From NCBI GenBank assembly GCA_964450755.1, contig CAYVDJ010000092.1, positions 1 through 26,909 on the forward strand: a stretch of DNA of 26,909 nucleotides. Reading direction: 5' to 3'. Under the pieces are notes generated by a model. It did not search any database. It was not told the DNA's origin and was given only the letters and a program-made list of their open reading frames with translations. Source of the DNA: JAADDG01 sp964450755. Its GTDB lineage: Bacteria > Campylobacterota > Campylobacteria > Campylobacterales > JAADDG01. A program made the translations under genes and the position numbers. Below, piece after piece: positions 14,783-22,226 of this stretch; the stretch's first letter is position 1; every line of letters starts with the position of its first letter.

Positions 14783-15617
14783 GCAAAAGCTTATTTTTAT
14801 AAGAGTGATATCTCTTTTTATCCTCTGGTTTTTTATCTCTTTGTTTCTTATCTATTATCTTTTATCACAGGGATATCTTCAAAATATTTTTTTTGCCTCT
14901 TTTATTGTTGCGGTTTTTTCCGTCATGGGCGGATATGTTATCACCGTTTTTGCTCTCAAACCGATGTTTGATACGGCTGAAACTCTGGATAAACTTCTAA
15001 AAGATACTCTGCATGAGTTAAATATTCCCATAGCTACGATCAATGCAAATGTCTCTATGTTAAAAAACAGAGAAAAGGATCAAAAAAATCTAAAACGCTT
15101 ACGACGCATAGAAGAAGCTTCAAAAAAGCTTTTCTCTTTGTATGAGGAAGTTGATTATATGATCAAAAAAGAGATTAACAGATCCTATGAAGAGCAGTTT
15201 GATGCAAAAGATGTGATAGAAAAAGAGATAGAACATTTTTGGGACATTAAAAAAAATATAAAGATCATAAAAGATATTCACTCATGTATGCTTTATGCCG
15301 ATAAAAGAGGTTTTACGAAGCTGTTTGACAATCTCCTCTTGAATGCTATAAAATATAATATAGCAAACGGATATGTGAAAGTTACTTTGAAAGATTGTAA
15401 ACTGACAGTGGAAGATAGCGGTATCGGAATGAGTGAAGAAGAAATATTTAGGATATTTGACCGATATTATCAAAGTAATAATAAAAAAGAGGGATATGGG
15501 ATTGGTCTTAACATCGTAAAATCCTATTGTGACGAGAATTTTATTCCGATCTATATAGAGTCGAAAAAGAACAAAGGAACGAAATTTATCCTGCAACTCT
15601 CAAAAATTAAGGTCTGA
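14760..15617 (+). CDS. Membrane sensor histidine kinase with minimal sensor region
   Basis: This is the cognate kinase of the preceding regulator, 285 residues. Two membrane helices (about 12-36 and 42-66) are joined by only a few residues, so there is no real periplasmic sensor domain. The H-box is DTLHELNIP (His85), the N-box FDNLLLNAIKYN, then VEDSGIGM, IFDRYYQ and the ATP-lid EGYGIGLNIVK. Sensing is likely within the membrane or through a partner. The frame opens with TTG at 14760, but TTG at 14772 has GGA at a better distance, so the true start may be four codons later. The gene is followed after three bases by the PilZ-like gene. Confidence 0.9.
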   Translation: MDINLKNRQKLIFIRVISLFILWFFISLFLIYYLLSQGYLQNIFFASFIVAVFSVMGGYVITVFALKPMFDTAETLDKLLKDTLHELNIPIATINANVSMLKNREKDQKNLKRLRRIEEASKKLFSLYEEVDYMIKKEINRSYEEQFDAKDVIEKEIEHFWDIKKNIKIIKDIHSCMLYADKRGFTKLFDNLLLNAIKYNIANGYVKVTLKDCKLTVEDSGIGMSEEEIFRIFDRYYQSNNKKEGYGIGLNIVKSYCDENFIPIYIESKKNKGTKFILQLSKIKV

Positions 15618-15620
15618 AAG

Positions 15621-16736
15621 ATGGGAAATACAATAGATGAAATGAAACTGCTTTTATTAAAGAGGGATGAAGAGTTTTTTAAAGGAAATAAAAAGAATTT
15701 TATAAACTTTTTTATAAAAGAGATCTCTTCTCAAAACAGTGTTTTATTTGATGAGAAGGAGTTAAAAGAGTTTGCAAAAAAAGTTTATTCTTTCCTTTTC
15801 AGGCATGAACAGAATAATTCTGTTCTTTTTAAAAACTATCTTTTCTCTTTTAAAAAAAGAGGAGTTGATACAGGTTCTCTTTTTTTAAAGATTTTTATTT
15901 TTATGGAGGAGAGTTATATCTCTTATCTTCAGGAAGAGAAGAAGGATTTGGTACAGAGTTTGGAGGAGTTTATATATCTGTTTAAAAAGAAGACGGCAGT
16001 TTTAGATTCATTTGTGGAATCTAAAAAAGAGAACAAAAAGAGAAAAGATGAAAAGTCTCTTAAAAACGGTTCTTTGTCCGAAATTTTTGAAAAAGCAAAA
16101 AAAGAGGGGAAAAGAGTTAAACTTCTTAATTTTTACAGAGGTATTCCTATAGAAAATGAAGCTGATATTTTGGAATGTGATGACAATATGGTGGTACTTA
16201 GAACATCAACGATTCAGGAAATGGCGATGAAGCTCTCAAACAGAGTGCTTATAAAAAAGGAGGATATCTTCCCTCAGACAGTAAAGGCTGAGATAGAGGT
16301 TGTCAATTTTATGAATAACAGTGTTGTTATAAAAAATCCCAGATACTATTTTGAAAGTGATCTTGGCAATAAATTAAAAAATCTCAAAGTCGAGCCTAAA
16401 TTTCCACAATCTGTTAAAATAGGCAAAAATCTTCGTATCTTTAACGGGTGGGTTTCTAGTATATCTTTGAAAAGCATCAGTTTAATGTCGGAAGAGGATA
16501 TATGCCAGAAATCTGAAAATATAAATATTGAGTTTTGTCTGGACAAGGATGATAACAGATGTGTAAATTTGCAGATGAGAGTGGAAGAGAAATATCTAAG
16601 AAACGGTTATCATTACTATGTGGGAGTTTTGATACCGGATAAAGAGGGAGAAAAAAAGATCTCTGATTTTATAGAGAGAAGAAAAGATGAAGCGATTTTG
16701 GAATTAAAAGAGGAATTAGAGTACTATATGGTATAA
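15621..16736 (+). CDS. PilZ-like domain protein, possible cyclic-di-GMP effector
   Basis: The 371-residue soluble protein has an N-terminal helical half (1-130), a lysine-rich linker (about 134-165) and a C-terminal beta-rich half. The FYRGIPIENEADIL segment, repeated AMKLSNRVLI and FPQTVKAEIEVV strands, and NGWVSSISLKSISLM (about 275-289) match the layout of Campylobacterota PilZ proteins. The place where canonical PilZ domains carry RxxxR reads KLKNLKVEP, so cyclic-di-GMP binding may be weak or absent. It lies three bases after the histidine kinase gene in the same transcription unit. The glmM promoter overlaps its stop codon. Function beyond this is not known. Confidence 0.6.
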   Translation: MGNTIDEMKLLLLKRDEEFFKGNKKNFINFFIKEISSQNSVLFDEKELKEFAKKVYSFLFRHEQNNSVLFKNYLFSFKKRGVDTGSLFLKIFIFMEESYISYLQEEKKDLVQSLEEFIYLFKKKTAVLDSFVESKKENKKRKDEKSLKNGSLSEIFEKAKKEGKRVKLLNFYRGIPIENEADILECDDNMVVLRTSTIQEMAMKLSNRVLIKKEDIFPQTVKAEIEVVNFMNNSVVIKNPRYYFESDLGNKLKNLKVEPKFPQSVKIGKNLRIFNGWVSSISLKSISLMSEEDICQKSENINIEFCLDKDDNRCVNLQMRVEEKYLRNGYHYYVGVLIPDKEGEKKISDFIERRKDEAILELKEELEYYMV

Positions 16737-16737
16737 T
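16732..16737 (+). promoter_or_regulatory. -10 box for glmM
   Basis: A perfect TATAAT overlaps the stop codon of the PilZ-like gene and lies 51 bases upstream of the glmM ATG, giving glmM-lspA a promoter independent of the pyrC run. Confidence 0.55.
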
Positions 16738-16788
16738 AATTGCTTGAAATTTAAAAATATTTTTAATTTATAAATTAAAGGTGTAATA

Positions 16789-18129
16789 ATGAAACTTTTT
16801 GGAACGGATGGAGTAAGAGGAAAAGCCGGTAGCAAGATAAGCGCTCCTCTTGCCATGAGACTTGCTATGGCTGTTGGTATATATTTTAGAAAAAATGCAA
16901 TAACAAACAAGCTTATTGTGGGAAAAGACACCAGAAGAAGCGGTTATATGATAGAAAATGCGATAGTTTCGGGTTTGACGGCTGTCGGTTTTGATGTGAG
17001 GCAGATAGGTCCCATGCCAACACCCACTATCGCTTTTTTGACCGAAGATATGAGATGTGACGGCGGTATTATGATAAGTGCAAGTCATAATCCCTATTAT
17101 GACAACGGTATAAAATTTTTTGACAGATTTGGTAACAAACTGAATGAAGAGGTAGAAAAGGAGATAGAAGAGATCTATTTTAATGATGAGATTATAGAAG
17201 AGTATCAAGTGCAAAATATGGATCTTGGAGCAAACAAAAGAATTGATGATGTTATCGGAAGATATATTGTTCATATCAAAAATTCATTTCCGAAAACTCT
17301 GACTTTGAGCAATATGAGAATTGTTTTGGATACGGCAAACGGTGCCGCCTATAAAGTGGCGCCTACAATTTTCAATGAGTTGGGAGCCGAGGTATTTGTC
17401 ATGAATAACGAACCAGACGGCAAAAATATCAATGACGGCTGTGGAGCGCTTCATCCGGAAGCTCTTGGAAAAGAGGTTAAAAAATTAAGAGCCGATATAG
17501 GATTTGCGTTTGACGGAGATGCGGACAGATTGGTTGTTGTTGATGAAAACGGAGAGGTGATTGACGGAGACAAGCTTATAGGAGCACTTGCTTGTTATCT
17601 GAAAACAAAAAAGAAGTTAAGCCAAGATGCCGTTGTAGCTACCGTTATGAGCAATAAAGCTTTGGAAGATTATCTGGCAAAAAGAGGTTTAAAGCTTTTT
17701 AGATGCAATGTGGGAGACAAGTTTGTATTGGAAACGATGCAAAAAGAGGGGATAAATTTAGGAGGAGAACAAAGCGGTCATATCATCTTCAGTGATTATG
17801 CAAAAACGGGTGATGCTTTGGTTTCGGCTCTTCAGGTTACGGCGATGATCCTTGAAAGTGCCAAAGCGGCAAGTGTTGCTTTAAATCCTTTTGAACTCTA
17901 TCCGCAGGTTTTGGAAAATGTGAAAATCAATAAAAAGATACCTTTGGAGAAGATAGATGGATATAAGCAGATTGTAGATACTCTTAAAAAAGACAATATC
18001 AGATCTCTTATAAGATATTCTGGAACGGAAAATCTGCTTAGGATTTTACTTGAGGGTAAAAGCGAAAAGGCTATCTGCAAAAAAGTCAAAGAGATAAGTG
18101 ATTTTTTCAAAAGCAGGTTAAATGACTAA
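16789..18129 (+). CDS. glmM: Phosphoglucosamine mutase
   Basis: The enzyme converts glucosamine-6-phosphate to glucosamine-1-phosphate on the way to UDP-GlcNAc. The 446-residue product has the start MKLFGTDGVRG, the phosphoserine loop GIMISASHNP (active Ser99), the Mg-binding loop FDGDADR (242-248), GGEQSGH for substrate recognition and the phosphate loop RYSGTEN. Length and domain order are normal. A ribosome-binding site AAAGGTG precedes the ATG. The last eight bases overlap the start of lspA, so cell-wall precursor and lipoprotein processing genes are translationally linked. Confidence 0.97.
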   Translation: MKLFGTDGVRGKAGSKISAPLAMRLAMAVGIYFRKNAITNKLIVGKDTRRSGYMIENAIVSGLTAVGFDVRQIGPMPTPTIAFLTEDMRCDGGIMISASHNPYYDNGIKFFDRFGNKLNEEVEKEIEEIYFNDEIIEEYQVQNMDLGANKRIDDVIGRYIVHIKNSFPKTLTLSNMRIVLDTANGAAYKVAPTIFNELGAEVFVMNNEPDGKNINDGCGALHPEALGKEVKKLRADIGFAFDGDADRLVVVDENGEVIDGDKLIGALACYLKTKKKLSQDAVVATVMSNKALEDYLAKRGLKLFRCNVGDKFVLETMQKEGINLGGEQSGHIIFSDYAKTGDALVSALQVTAMILESAKAASVALNPFELYPQVLENVKINKKIPLEKIDGYKQIVDTLKKDNIRSLIRYSGTENLLRILLEGKSEKAICKKVKEISDFFKSRLND

Positions 18130-18574
18130 ATATTATCTGATATTTTTTATATCTTTGATTTTTGTATTTATTCTTGATCAAAATATAAAATTTCTTTTTG
18201 TAAGCGGTCTTTATTGGGAGAGTAAATGTATCTCCTTTACGCTTACCTATAATAAAGGAGTGGCATTTTCCATGCTCTCTTTTTTGGGTGAATATCTAAA
18301 ATATATTCAGATTGTTATAATCTCTTCGATAGTCGGTTATGTATTTTTTACTAAAGATATTTTAAAGAAATATGCTCTACCTGCGGGAATGCTTCTTGGT
18401 GCGGCGATCAGCAATCTGTTTGACAGATTTTTACACGGCGGAGTTGTTGATTATGTTTATTGGCACTGCGGTTTTGATTTTGCCGTTTTTAATCTTGCCG
18501 ATGTGATCATAGATATATCAGTTTTAATTATCTTGTATGTTCACTATAAATCAAACAAAAAAGAGAGTCATTAA
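18122..18574 (+). CDS. lspA: Lipoprotein signal peptidase (signal peptidase II)
   Basis: This inner-membrane aspartyl protease cleaves signal peptides of prolipoproteins ahead of the lipidated cysteine. The 150-residue protein has four hydrophobic segments, NKGVAFSM (44-51), GAAISNLFDRF (93-103), and the catalytic aspartates in GGVVDYV (Asp110) and FNLADVIID (Asp127). Substrates in this window would be the lipoproteins at 623-1042 and 3840-4328. The ATG shares eight bases with the end of glmM. Confidence 0.96.
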   Translation: MTKYYLIFFISLIFVFILDQNIKFLFVSGLYWESKCISFTLTYNKGVAFSMLSFLGEYLKYIQIVIISSIVGYVFFTKDILKKYALPAGMLLGAAISNLFDRFLHGGVVDYVYWHCGFDFAVFNLADVIIDISVLIILYVHYKSNKKESH

Positions 18575-18597
18575 GAAATAATAAATATTTTTTTGGG

Positions 18598-18603
18598 TAT
18601 TAT
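18598..18603 (+). promoter_or_regulatory. Probable -10 box for tRNA-Val
   Basis: TATTAT follows a T-run and GGG and lies 26 bases before the mature tRNA 5' end. It probably also feeds thrS, whose start is only 25 bases beyond the tRNA. Confidence 0.45.
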
Positions 18604-18628
18604 TGCAATGAATATTACTTCAAGAGGA

Positions 18629-18704
18629 GGTCGCATAGCTCAGTTGGTAGAGCACTACCTTGACATGGTAGCGGTCACAGGTTCAAGTCCTGTTGTGGCC
18701 ACCA
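18629..18704 (+). tRNA. tRNA-Val (anticodon GAC)
   Basis: A 76-base cloverleaf can be folded by eye: acceptor GGTCGCA with TGTGGCC, D-arm GCTC/GAGC, anticodon stem CTACC/GGTAG with loop TTGACAT (anticodon GAC at 18662-18664), T-arm ACAGG/CCTGT with loop TTCAAGT, and an encoded ACCA end. It reads GUC and GUU codons. Confidence 0.97.
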
Positions 18705-18729
18705 TTAATCAAAATTATTAAGGATAGTG

Positions 18730-20541
18730 TTGAGTGAAGCTATAGCATTGAAAAAAGAGGGAGAGATTATAGACCTCCAAAGCGCAAAAGAAGACGATAC
18801 AACCACAGACAAGATCTTTTTAGACAACAGCTTAGAATCTTTGGAAATTTTAAGACATTCCACCGCTCACTTAATGGCTCAGGCAATAAAATCATTATAT
18901 CCGGATGCAAAATTTTTCGTAGGACCTGTTATAGAGGATGGGTTTTATTACGATTTTAGAGTAAAAGAGAAGATAGGAGAGAGTGATCTTAAAACTATTG
19001 AAAAAGAGATGCAAAAAATTGCTAAAAAAAAGTATGATATAGAAAAATACAGTATCTCAAAAGAGGAAGCAAAAGAGAAATTTAAAGATGATGATTTAAA
19101 ACAGGAAGTTTTAAAAAATATTCCAGATGAGATGGTTTCTGTTTATAAACAGGGTGATTTTGAAGATCTCTGTCGCGGTCCGCACCTTCCCAACACAAAA
19201 TATATAAAATTTTTTAAACTTATAAGAGTTGCCGGAGCATATCTTGGCGGAGATGAAAAAGCCGAGATGCTGACTCGTATATACGGAACGGCATTTGCAG
19301 ATAAAGAGAGTCTAAAAGAGTATCTTCATATTTTGGAAGAGGCAAAAAAGAGAGATCACAGAAAACTTGGGAACGAACTTAAACTTTTTACTTTTGATGA
19401 AGAGATAGGGGCGGGACTTCCTATCTGGCTTCCTAACGGTTCAAGGCTTAGAAGCAAACTTGAATATATGCTTTTTAAGATACACAGACTAAGAGGTTAT
19501 CAGCCTGTACGGGGACCCGAAATTTTAAAATCCGAAGTTTGGAAAACAAGCGGTCATTATGAAAATTATGGTGAAAATATGTATTTTACCGAGATTGACG
19601 ATGTGGAATACGGTATAAAACCGATGAACTGTTTGGGTCATATAAAAGTTTTTCAAAATGACATAAGAAGTTACAGAGATCTGCCTTTAAAATTTTTTGA
19701 ATACGGTGTCGTTCACAGGCATGAAAAAAGCGGTGTGCTTCACGGACTTTTCAGGGTTAGAGAATTTACCCAAGATGATGCCCATATCTTTTGCACACCA
19801 AATCAGATAAAAGAAAATGTTTTAGAAATATTGGATTTTGTCGATAATATAATGAAGATATTTGATTTTAAGTATGAAATGGAAATTTCGACAAAACCTG
19901 AAAAAGCAATTGGAAGTGATGAGATTTGGGAAAAAGCGACAAAGGCTTTAAAAGAGGCTTTGGATGACAATGATATCTCTTATGGAATTGACGAAGGCGG
20001 TGGAGCGTTTTACGGTCCCAAAATCGATATTAAGATAACCGATGCGCTAAAAAGAAAATGGCAGTGCGGTACTATTCAGGTGGATTTTAACCTTCCTGAG
20101 AGGTTTGATCTAAACTATATAGATGAAAACAATCAAAAAGAGCGTCCGGTGATGCTTCATAGAGCTATTTTAGGCTCGTTTGAGAGATTTATCGGGATAC
20201 TTATCGAGCATACGGCAGGAGAGTTTCCGTTTTTTATAGCTCCTACGCAGGTGGTGATAATCCCTATAAGCGATTCTCATGTAGAGTATGCAAAAGAGTT
20301 GTCTAAAAAACTTATGCAGTTGGAAATAGACAGTGAAGTTTCGGCAAAAAATGAGAGTTTAAACAAAAGAATAAGAACGGCGGAGAAACAAAGAGTGCCT
20401 ATGATTTTGGTTATAGGTGATGAAGAGGTTAGAAACAGAAGCGTTGCGCTAAGAGACAGAAGAGCAAGAGAGAGAAGCGTTTTGAGTGAAGAAGATTTTA
20501 TGAAATTAGTAAAGGAGAAATTAGATGAGGTACACTTTTGA
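18730..20541 (+). CDS. thrS: Threonyl-tRNA synthetase
   Basis: This enzyme charges tRNA-Thr and edits mischarged Ser-tRNA. The roughly 603-residue protein has the editing-domain motifs HSTAH (about residues 43-47) and CRGPH, the catalytic-core zinc ligands in MNCLGH and DDAH, and VMLHRAILGSFERF, then an anticodon-binding domain (FIAPTQVVIIPI to the end). Only about 42 residues precede HSTAH, against about 72 in E. coli, so a complete TGS domain is absent; this is known for Campylobacter-type enzymes. GTG at 18727 is in frame, but AAGGA is better spaced for TTG at 18730. The stop overlaps the infC start. Confidence 0.96.
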   Translation: MSEAIALKKEGEIIDLQSAKEDDTTTDKIFLDNSLESLEILRHSTAHLMAQAIKSLYPDAKFFVGPVIEDGFYYDFRVKEKIGESDLKTIEKEMQKIAKKKYDIEKYSISKEEAKEKFKDDDLKQEVLKNIPDEMVSVYKQGDFEDLCRGPHLPNTKYIKFFKLIRVAGAYLGGDEKAEMLTRIYGTAFADKESLKEYLHILEEAKKRDHRKLGNELKLFTFDEEIGAGLPIWLPNGSRLRSKLEYMLFKIHRLRGYQPVRGPEILKSEVWKTSGHYENYGENMYFTEIDDVEYGIKPMNCLGHIKVFQNDIRSYRDLPLKFFEYGVVHRHEKSGVLHGLFRVREFTQDDAHIFCTPNQIKENVLEILDFVDNIMKIFDFKYEMEISTKPEKAIGSDEIWEKATKALKEALDDNDISYGIDEGGGAFYGPKIDIKITDALKRKWQCGTIQVDFNLPERFDLNYIDENNQKERPVMLHRAILGSFERFIGILIEHTAGEFPFFIAPTQVVIIPISDSHVEYAKELSKKLMQLEIDSEVSAKNESLNKRIRTAEKQRVPMILVIGDEEVRNRSVALRDRRARERSVLSEEDFMKLVKEKLDEVHF

Positions 20542-21074
20542 GTAGGAAAAATGATGTATTGCTCAATAGAGATATAAGAGCAGATGAGGTTAGATGTATA
20601 GGAGATGACGGCACACAATACGGAGTGATAAGTTCTGACGAGGCATTGAGTATCGCTGAGAACAAAGGTTTGGATTTGGTTTTAATTGCACCTGATGCAA
20701 AACCTCCTGTCTGTAAAATAATGGACTACGGCAAATTCAAATATCAACAGGAGAAAAAGAAAAAAGAGGCAAAAAAGAAACAAAAAACCATTGAAACAAA
20801 AGAGATTAAACTTTCGGTAAAAATAGCTTCAAATGATATAAATTATAAAGTAAAACATGCAAGAGCATTTTTGGAAGCGGGTAAACATGTAAAATTCAGA
20901 GTTTTTCTAAGAGGGCGTGAGATGGCAAATCCGAGTGCCGGTATAGAAGTTTTACATCATGTTTGGCCGATGGTCGAAGATATTGCTGACAAAGAAAATG
21001 AGCCGAAACTTGAGGGAAGATATGTAAATATGCTCGTTGTTCCTAAAAAAGATACAAAAAACAAGAAAAAATAA
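20538..21074 (+). CDS. infC: Translation initiation factor IF-3
   Basis: The 178-residue factor binds the 30S subunit and checks initiator tRNA and start codon. The N-domain contains LLNRDIRADEVRCI and LVLIAPDAKPPVCKIMDYGK; a lysine-rich linker (about 72-85) joins the C-domain with EIKLSVKIASNDINYKVK and VFLRGREM. It starts at TTG, in the overlap TTGA with the thrS stop. Non-ATG starts are a known feature of infC genes, because IF-3 discriminates against them and so limits its own synthesis. The gene is followed by its usual partners rpmI and rplT, which also have their own -10 box. Confidence 0.97.
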   Translation: MSRKNDVLLNRDIRADEVRCIGDDGTQYGVISSDEALSIAENKGLDLVLIAPDAKPPVCKIMDYGKFKYQQEKKKKEAKKKQKTIETKEIKLSVKIASNDINYKVKHARAFLEAGKHVKFRVFLRGREMANPSAGIEVLHHVWPMVEDIADKENEPKLEGRYVNMLVVPKKDTKNKKK

Positions 21075-21087
21075 ATAATTTTTTTGA

Positions 21088-21093
21088 TATAAT
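21088..21093 (+). promoter_or_regulatory. -10 box for rpmI-rplT
   Basis: A perfect TATAAT after a T-run lies 27 bases before the rpmI ATG, allowing the two ribosomal protein genes to be expressed independently of thrS-infC. Confidence 0.6.
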
Positions 21094-21120
21094 TACGCCC
21101 ATTTTAAAAAGGAGTCATTC

Positions 21121-21315
21121 ATGCCTAAAATGAAAACGCTAAGAGGTGCGGCGAAAAGATTTAAACGCACCAAGAACAATATAAAAAGAGGTTCTGCTTT
21201 TAGAAGTCATATTTTGACCAAAAAATCTCCTAAAACAGAGAGAGGTTTAAAAAAGCCTAAAAATGTTGCAAAAGTAGATGTTCCAAGAGTGGAACTGATG
21301 CTTTGTGGCAAATAA
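21121..21315 (+). CDS. rpmI: 50S ribosomal protein L35
   Basis: The 64-residue basic protein begins MPKMKTLRGAAKRFKRT and contains RSHILTKKSPKTER, the standard L35 pattern and length. A strong AAAAAGGAG site precedes the ATG. It lies between infC and rplT, the classic order. Confidence 0.97.
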   Translation: MPKMKTLRGAAKRFKRTKNNIKRGSAFRSHILTKKSPKTERGLKKPKNVAKVDVPRVELMLCGK

Positions 21316-21317
21316 GT

Positions 21318-21385
21318 TTTTGACGAAAGTCATTTAAAATTATAGTTCCCCCTGTAAAACAGGGCAAGTCCTCAAAAGAGGCACC
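21318..21385 (+). promoter_or_regulatory. Hairpin-rich rpmI-rplT spacer, possible ribosomal-protein leader
   Basis: Three short stem-loops follow in a row: TGAC-GAAA-GTCA at 21321-21332 (a GNRA-type loop), CCCTGT-AAA-ACAGGG at 21350-21364 and CCTC-AAAA-GAGG at 21370-21381. None is followed by a T-run, so terminators are unlikely. L20 is known in other bacteria to repress its own operon by binding RNA structures near these genes; such a role here is an inference. Confidence 0.4.
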
Positions 21386-21412
21386 AAATAAAAAGAAAGG
21401 TTAAGGAATAAA

Positions 21413-21763
21413 ATGAGAGTTAAAACAGGTGTAGTCAGAAGAAGAAGACATAAGAAGATTTTAAAACTTGCAAGAGGTTTTTTCAGCGGTAGAAGAAAAC
21501 ATTTTAGAAAAGCAAAAGAGCAGTTAGAGAGAAGTTTAGTTTATGCATATCGTGACAGAAAACAGAAAAAAAGAGATTTTAGAAAGCTTTGGATCACAAG
21601 AATCAATGCTGCTTGTAGGTTAAACGGTATGAGTTATTCAAAATTTATTCACGGATTAAACAAAGCGGGTATAGAACTTGACAGAAAAATACTTGCTGAT
21701 CTTGCAATGAATGATGCTGATGCATTTGCAAAGGTGGTAGAAGCGGCAAAAGCGGCTCTGTAA
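21413..21763 (+). CDS. rplT: 50S ribosomal protein L20
   Basis: The 116-residue rRNA-binding protein has the basic N-terminal arm (VRRRRHKKILKLARGFFSGR) and the C-domain motif LWITRINAACRLNGMSYSKF. Length is normal. L20 is essential for early 50S assembly and commonly autoregulates its operon. The ATG follows AAAGGTTAAGGA, and the gene ends just before a strong terminator at 21783. Confidence 0.97.
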   Translation: MRVKTGVVRRRRHKKILKLARGFFSGRRKHFRKAKEQLERSLVYAYRDRKQKKRDFRKLWITRINAACRLNGMSYSKFIHGLNKAGIELDRKILADLAMNDADAFAKVVEAAKAAL

Positions 21764-21782
21764 TAAAACAGTTAAATTTTTT

Positions 21783-21810
21783 CCCTCATAATTTTAATAT
21801 GAGGGAGTTT
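21783..21810 (+). terminator. Rho-independent terminator after rplT
   Basis: CCCTCATA (21783-21790) pairs perfectly with TATGAGGG (21798-21805) around a 7-base AT loop and is followed by AGTTTTC. It closes the thrS-infC-rpmI-rplT unit. Confidence 0.8.
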
Positions 21811-21872
21811 TCTCCTAAGGCTATATAATCAAAAAAGTTATAAAAAACGAATTAAGACAGTTTTATGGTACA

Positions 21873-22088
21873 TTGATACTTTTTTTCTACTATGTCAAAT
21901 GGTTTATACTTATTGGTCTTCCATGGCTTTATTACGGATTGGATTATAAAGACAATCCCATTTTGGATCTGCTGTGGATTATATGTTTAGGACTTATAAT
22001 AAAGGATTTTATCTATACAGTAATTCTCAAAAAGAGTTATTGTAAAAATGATAAATCTCTAAAGAAAAAAGATACTGAAAACAGATAG
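21873..22088 (+). CDS. Small membrane protein of unknown function
   Basis: At least 71 residues are encoded. Two hydrophobic segments (FFYYVKWFILIGLPWLYYGL and LLWIICLGLIIKDFIYTVIL) flank a short DYKDNP turn; a lysine-rich tail follows. TTG at 21873 is the only standard start but has no ribosome-binding site, while the frame is open back to a stop at 21816. Its upstream residues (KKVIKNELRQFYGT) look coding, with AAGG near an ATA at 21825 or ATC at 21828. A true start at one of these non-standard codons is therefore possible. I do not recognise the family. A terminator follows directly. Confidence 0.55.
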   Translation: MILFFYYVKWFILIGLPWLYYGLDYKDNPILDLLWIICLGLIIKDFIYTVILKKSYCKNDKSLKKKDTENR

Positions 22089-22116
22089 CTTACTTAGAAG
22101 AAAATAAGCTTTTTTC
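22087..22116 (+). terminator. Terminator after the small membrane protein gene
   Basis: AGCTTA (22087-22092) pairs with TAAGCT (22105-22110) and is followed by a run of T. The stem overlaps the stop codon of the 71-residue gene. Confidence 0.6.
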
Positions 22117-22118
22117 GG

Positions 22119-22124
22119 TATAAT
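22119..22124 (+). promoter_or_regulatory. -10 box for tRNA-Ser
   Basis: A perfect TATAAT lies right after the upstream terminator and 20 bases before the 5' end of the tRNA. Confidence 0.6.
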
Positions 22125-22138
22125 TATTCTCTTCATTT

Positions 22139-22226
22139 AGAGGGGTGTCCGAGCGGTCGAAGGAGCACGCCTGGAACGCGTGTGTGGGGCAACTCACCGA
22201 GGGTTCGAATCCCTTCCCCTCTGCCA
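22139..22226 (+). tRNA. tRNA-Ser (anticodon GGA)
   Basis: An 88-base class II tRNA: acceptor AGAGGGG pairs with CCCCTCT, anticodon stem CACGC/GCGTG holds loop CTGGAAC (anticodon GGA at 22173-22175), a long variable arm follows (TGTGGGGCAACTCACCGA region), the T-loop contains TTCGAAT and the end is GCCA. It reads UCC and UCU codons. The mqnA stop codon abuts it from the other strand. Confidence 0.96.

Noticed and set aside
16768..17274. Long minus-strand open frame within glmM
   Set aside because: It is antisense to an unmistakable glmM, has low-complexity His/Tyr/Ile-rich composition and no start signals.
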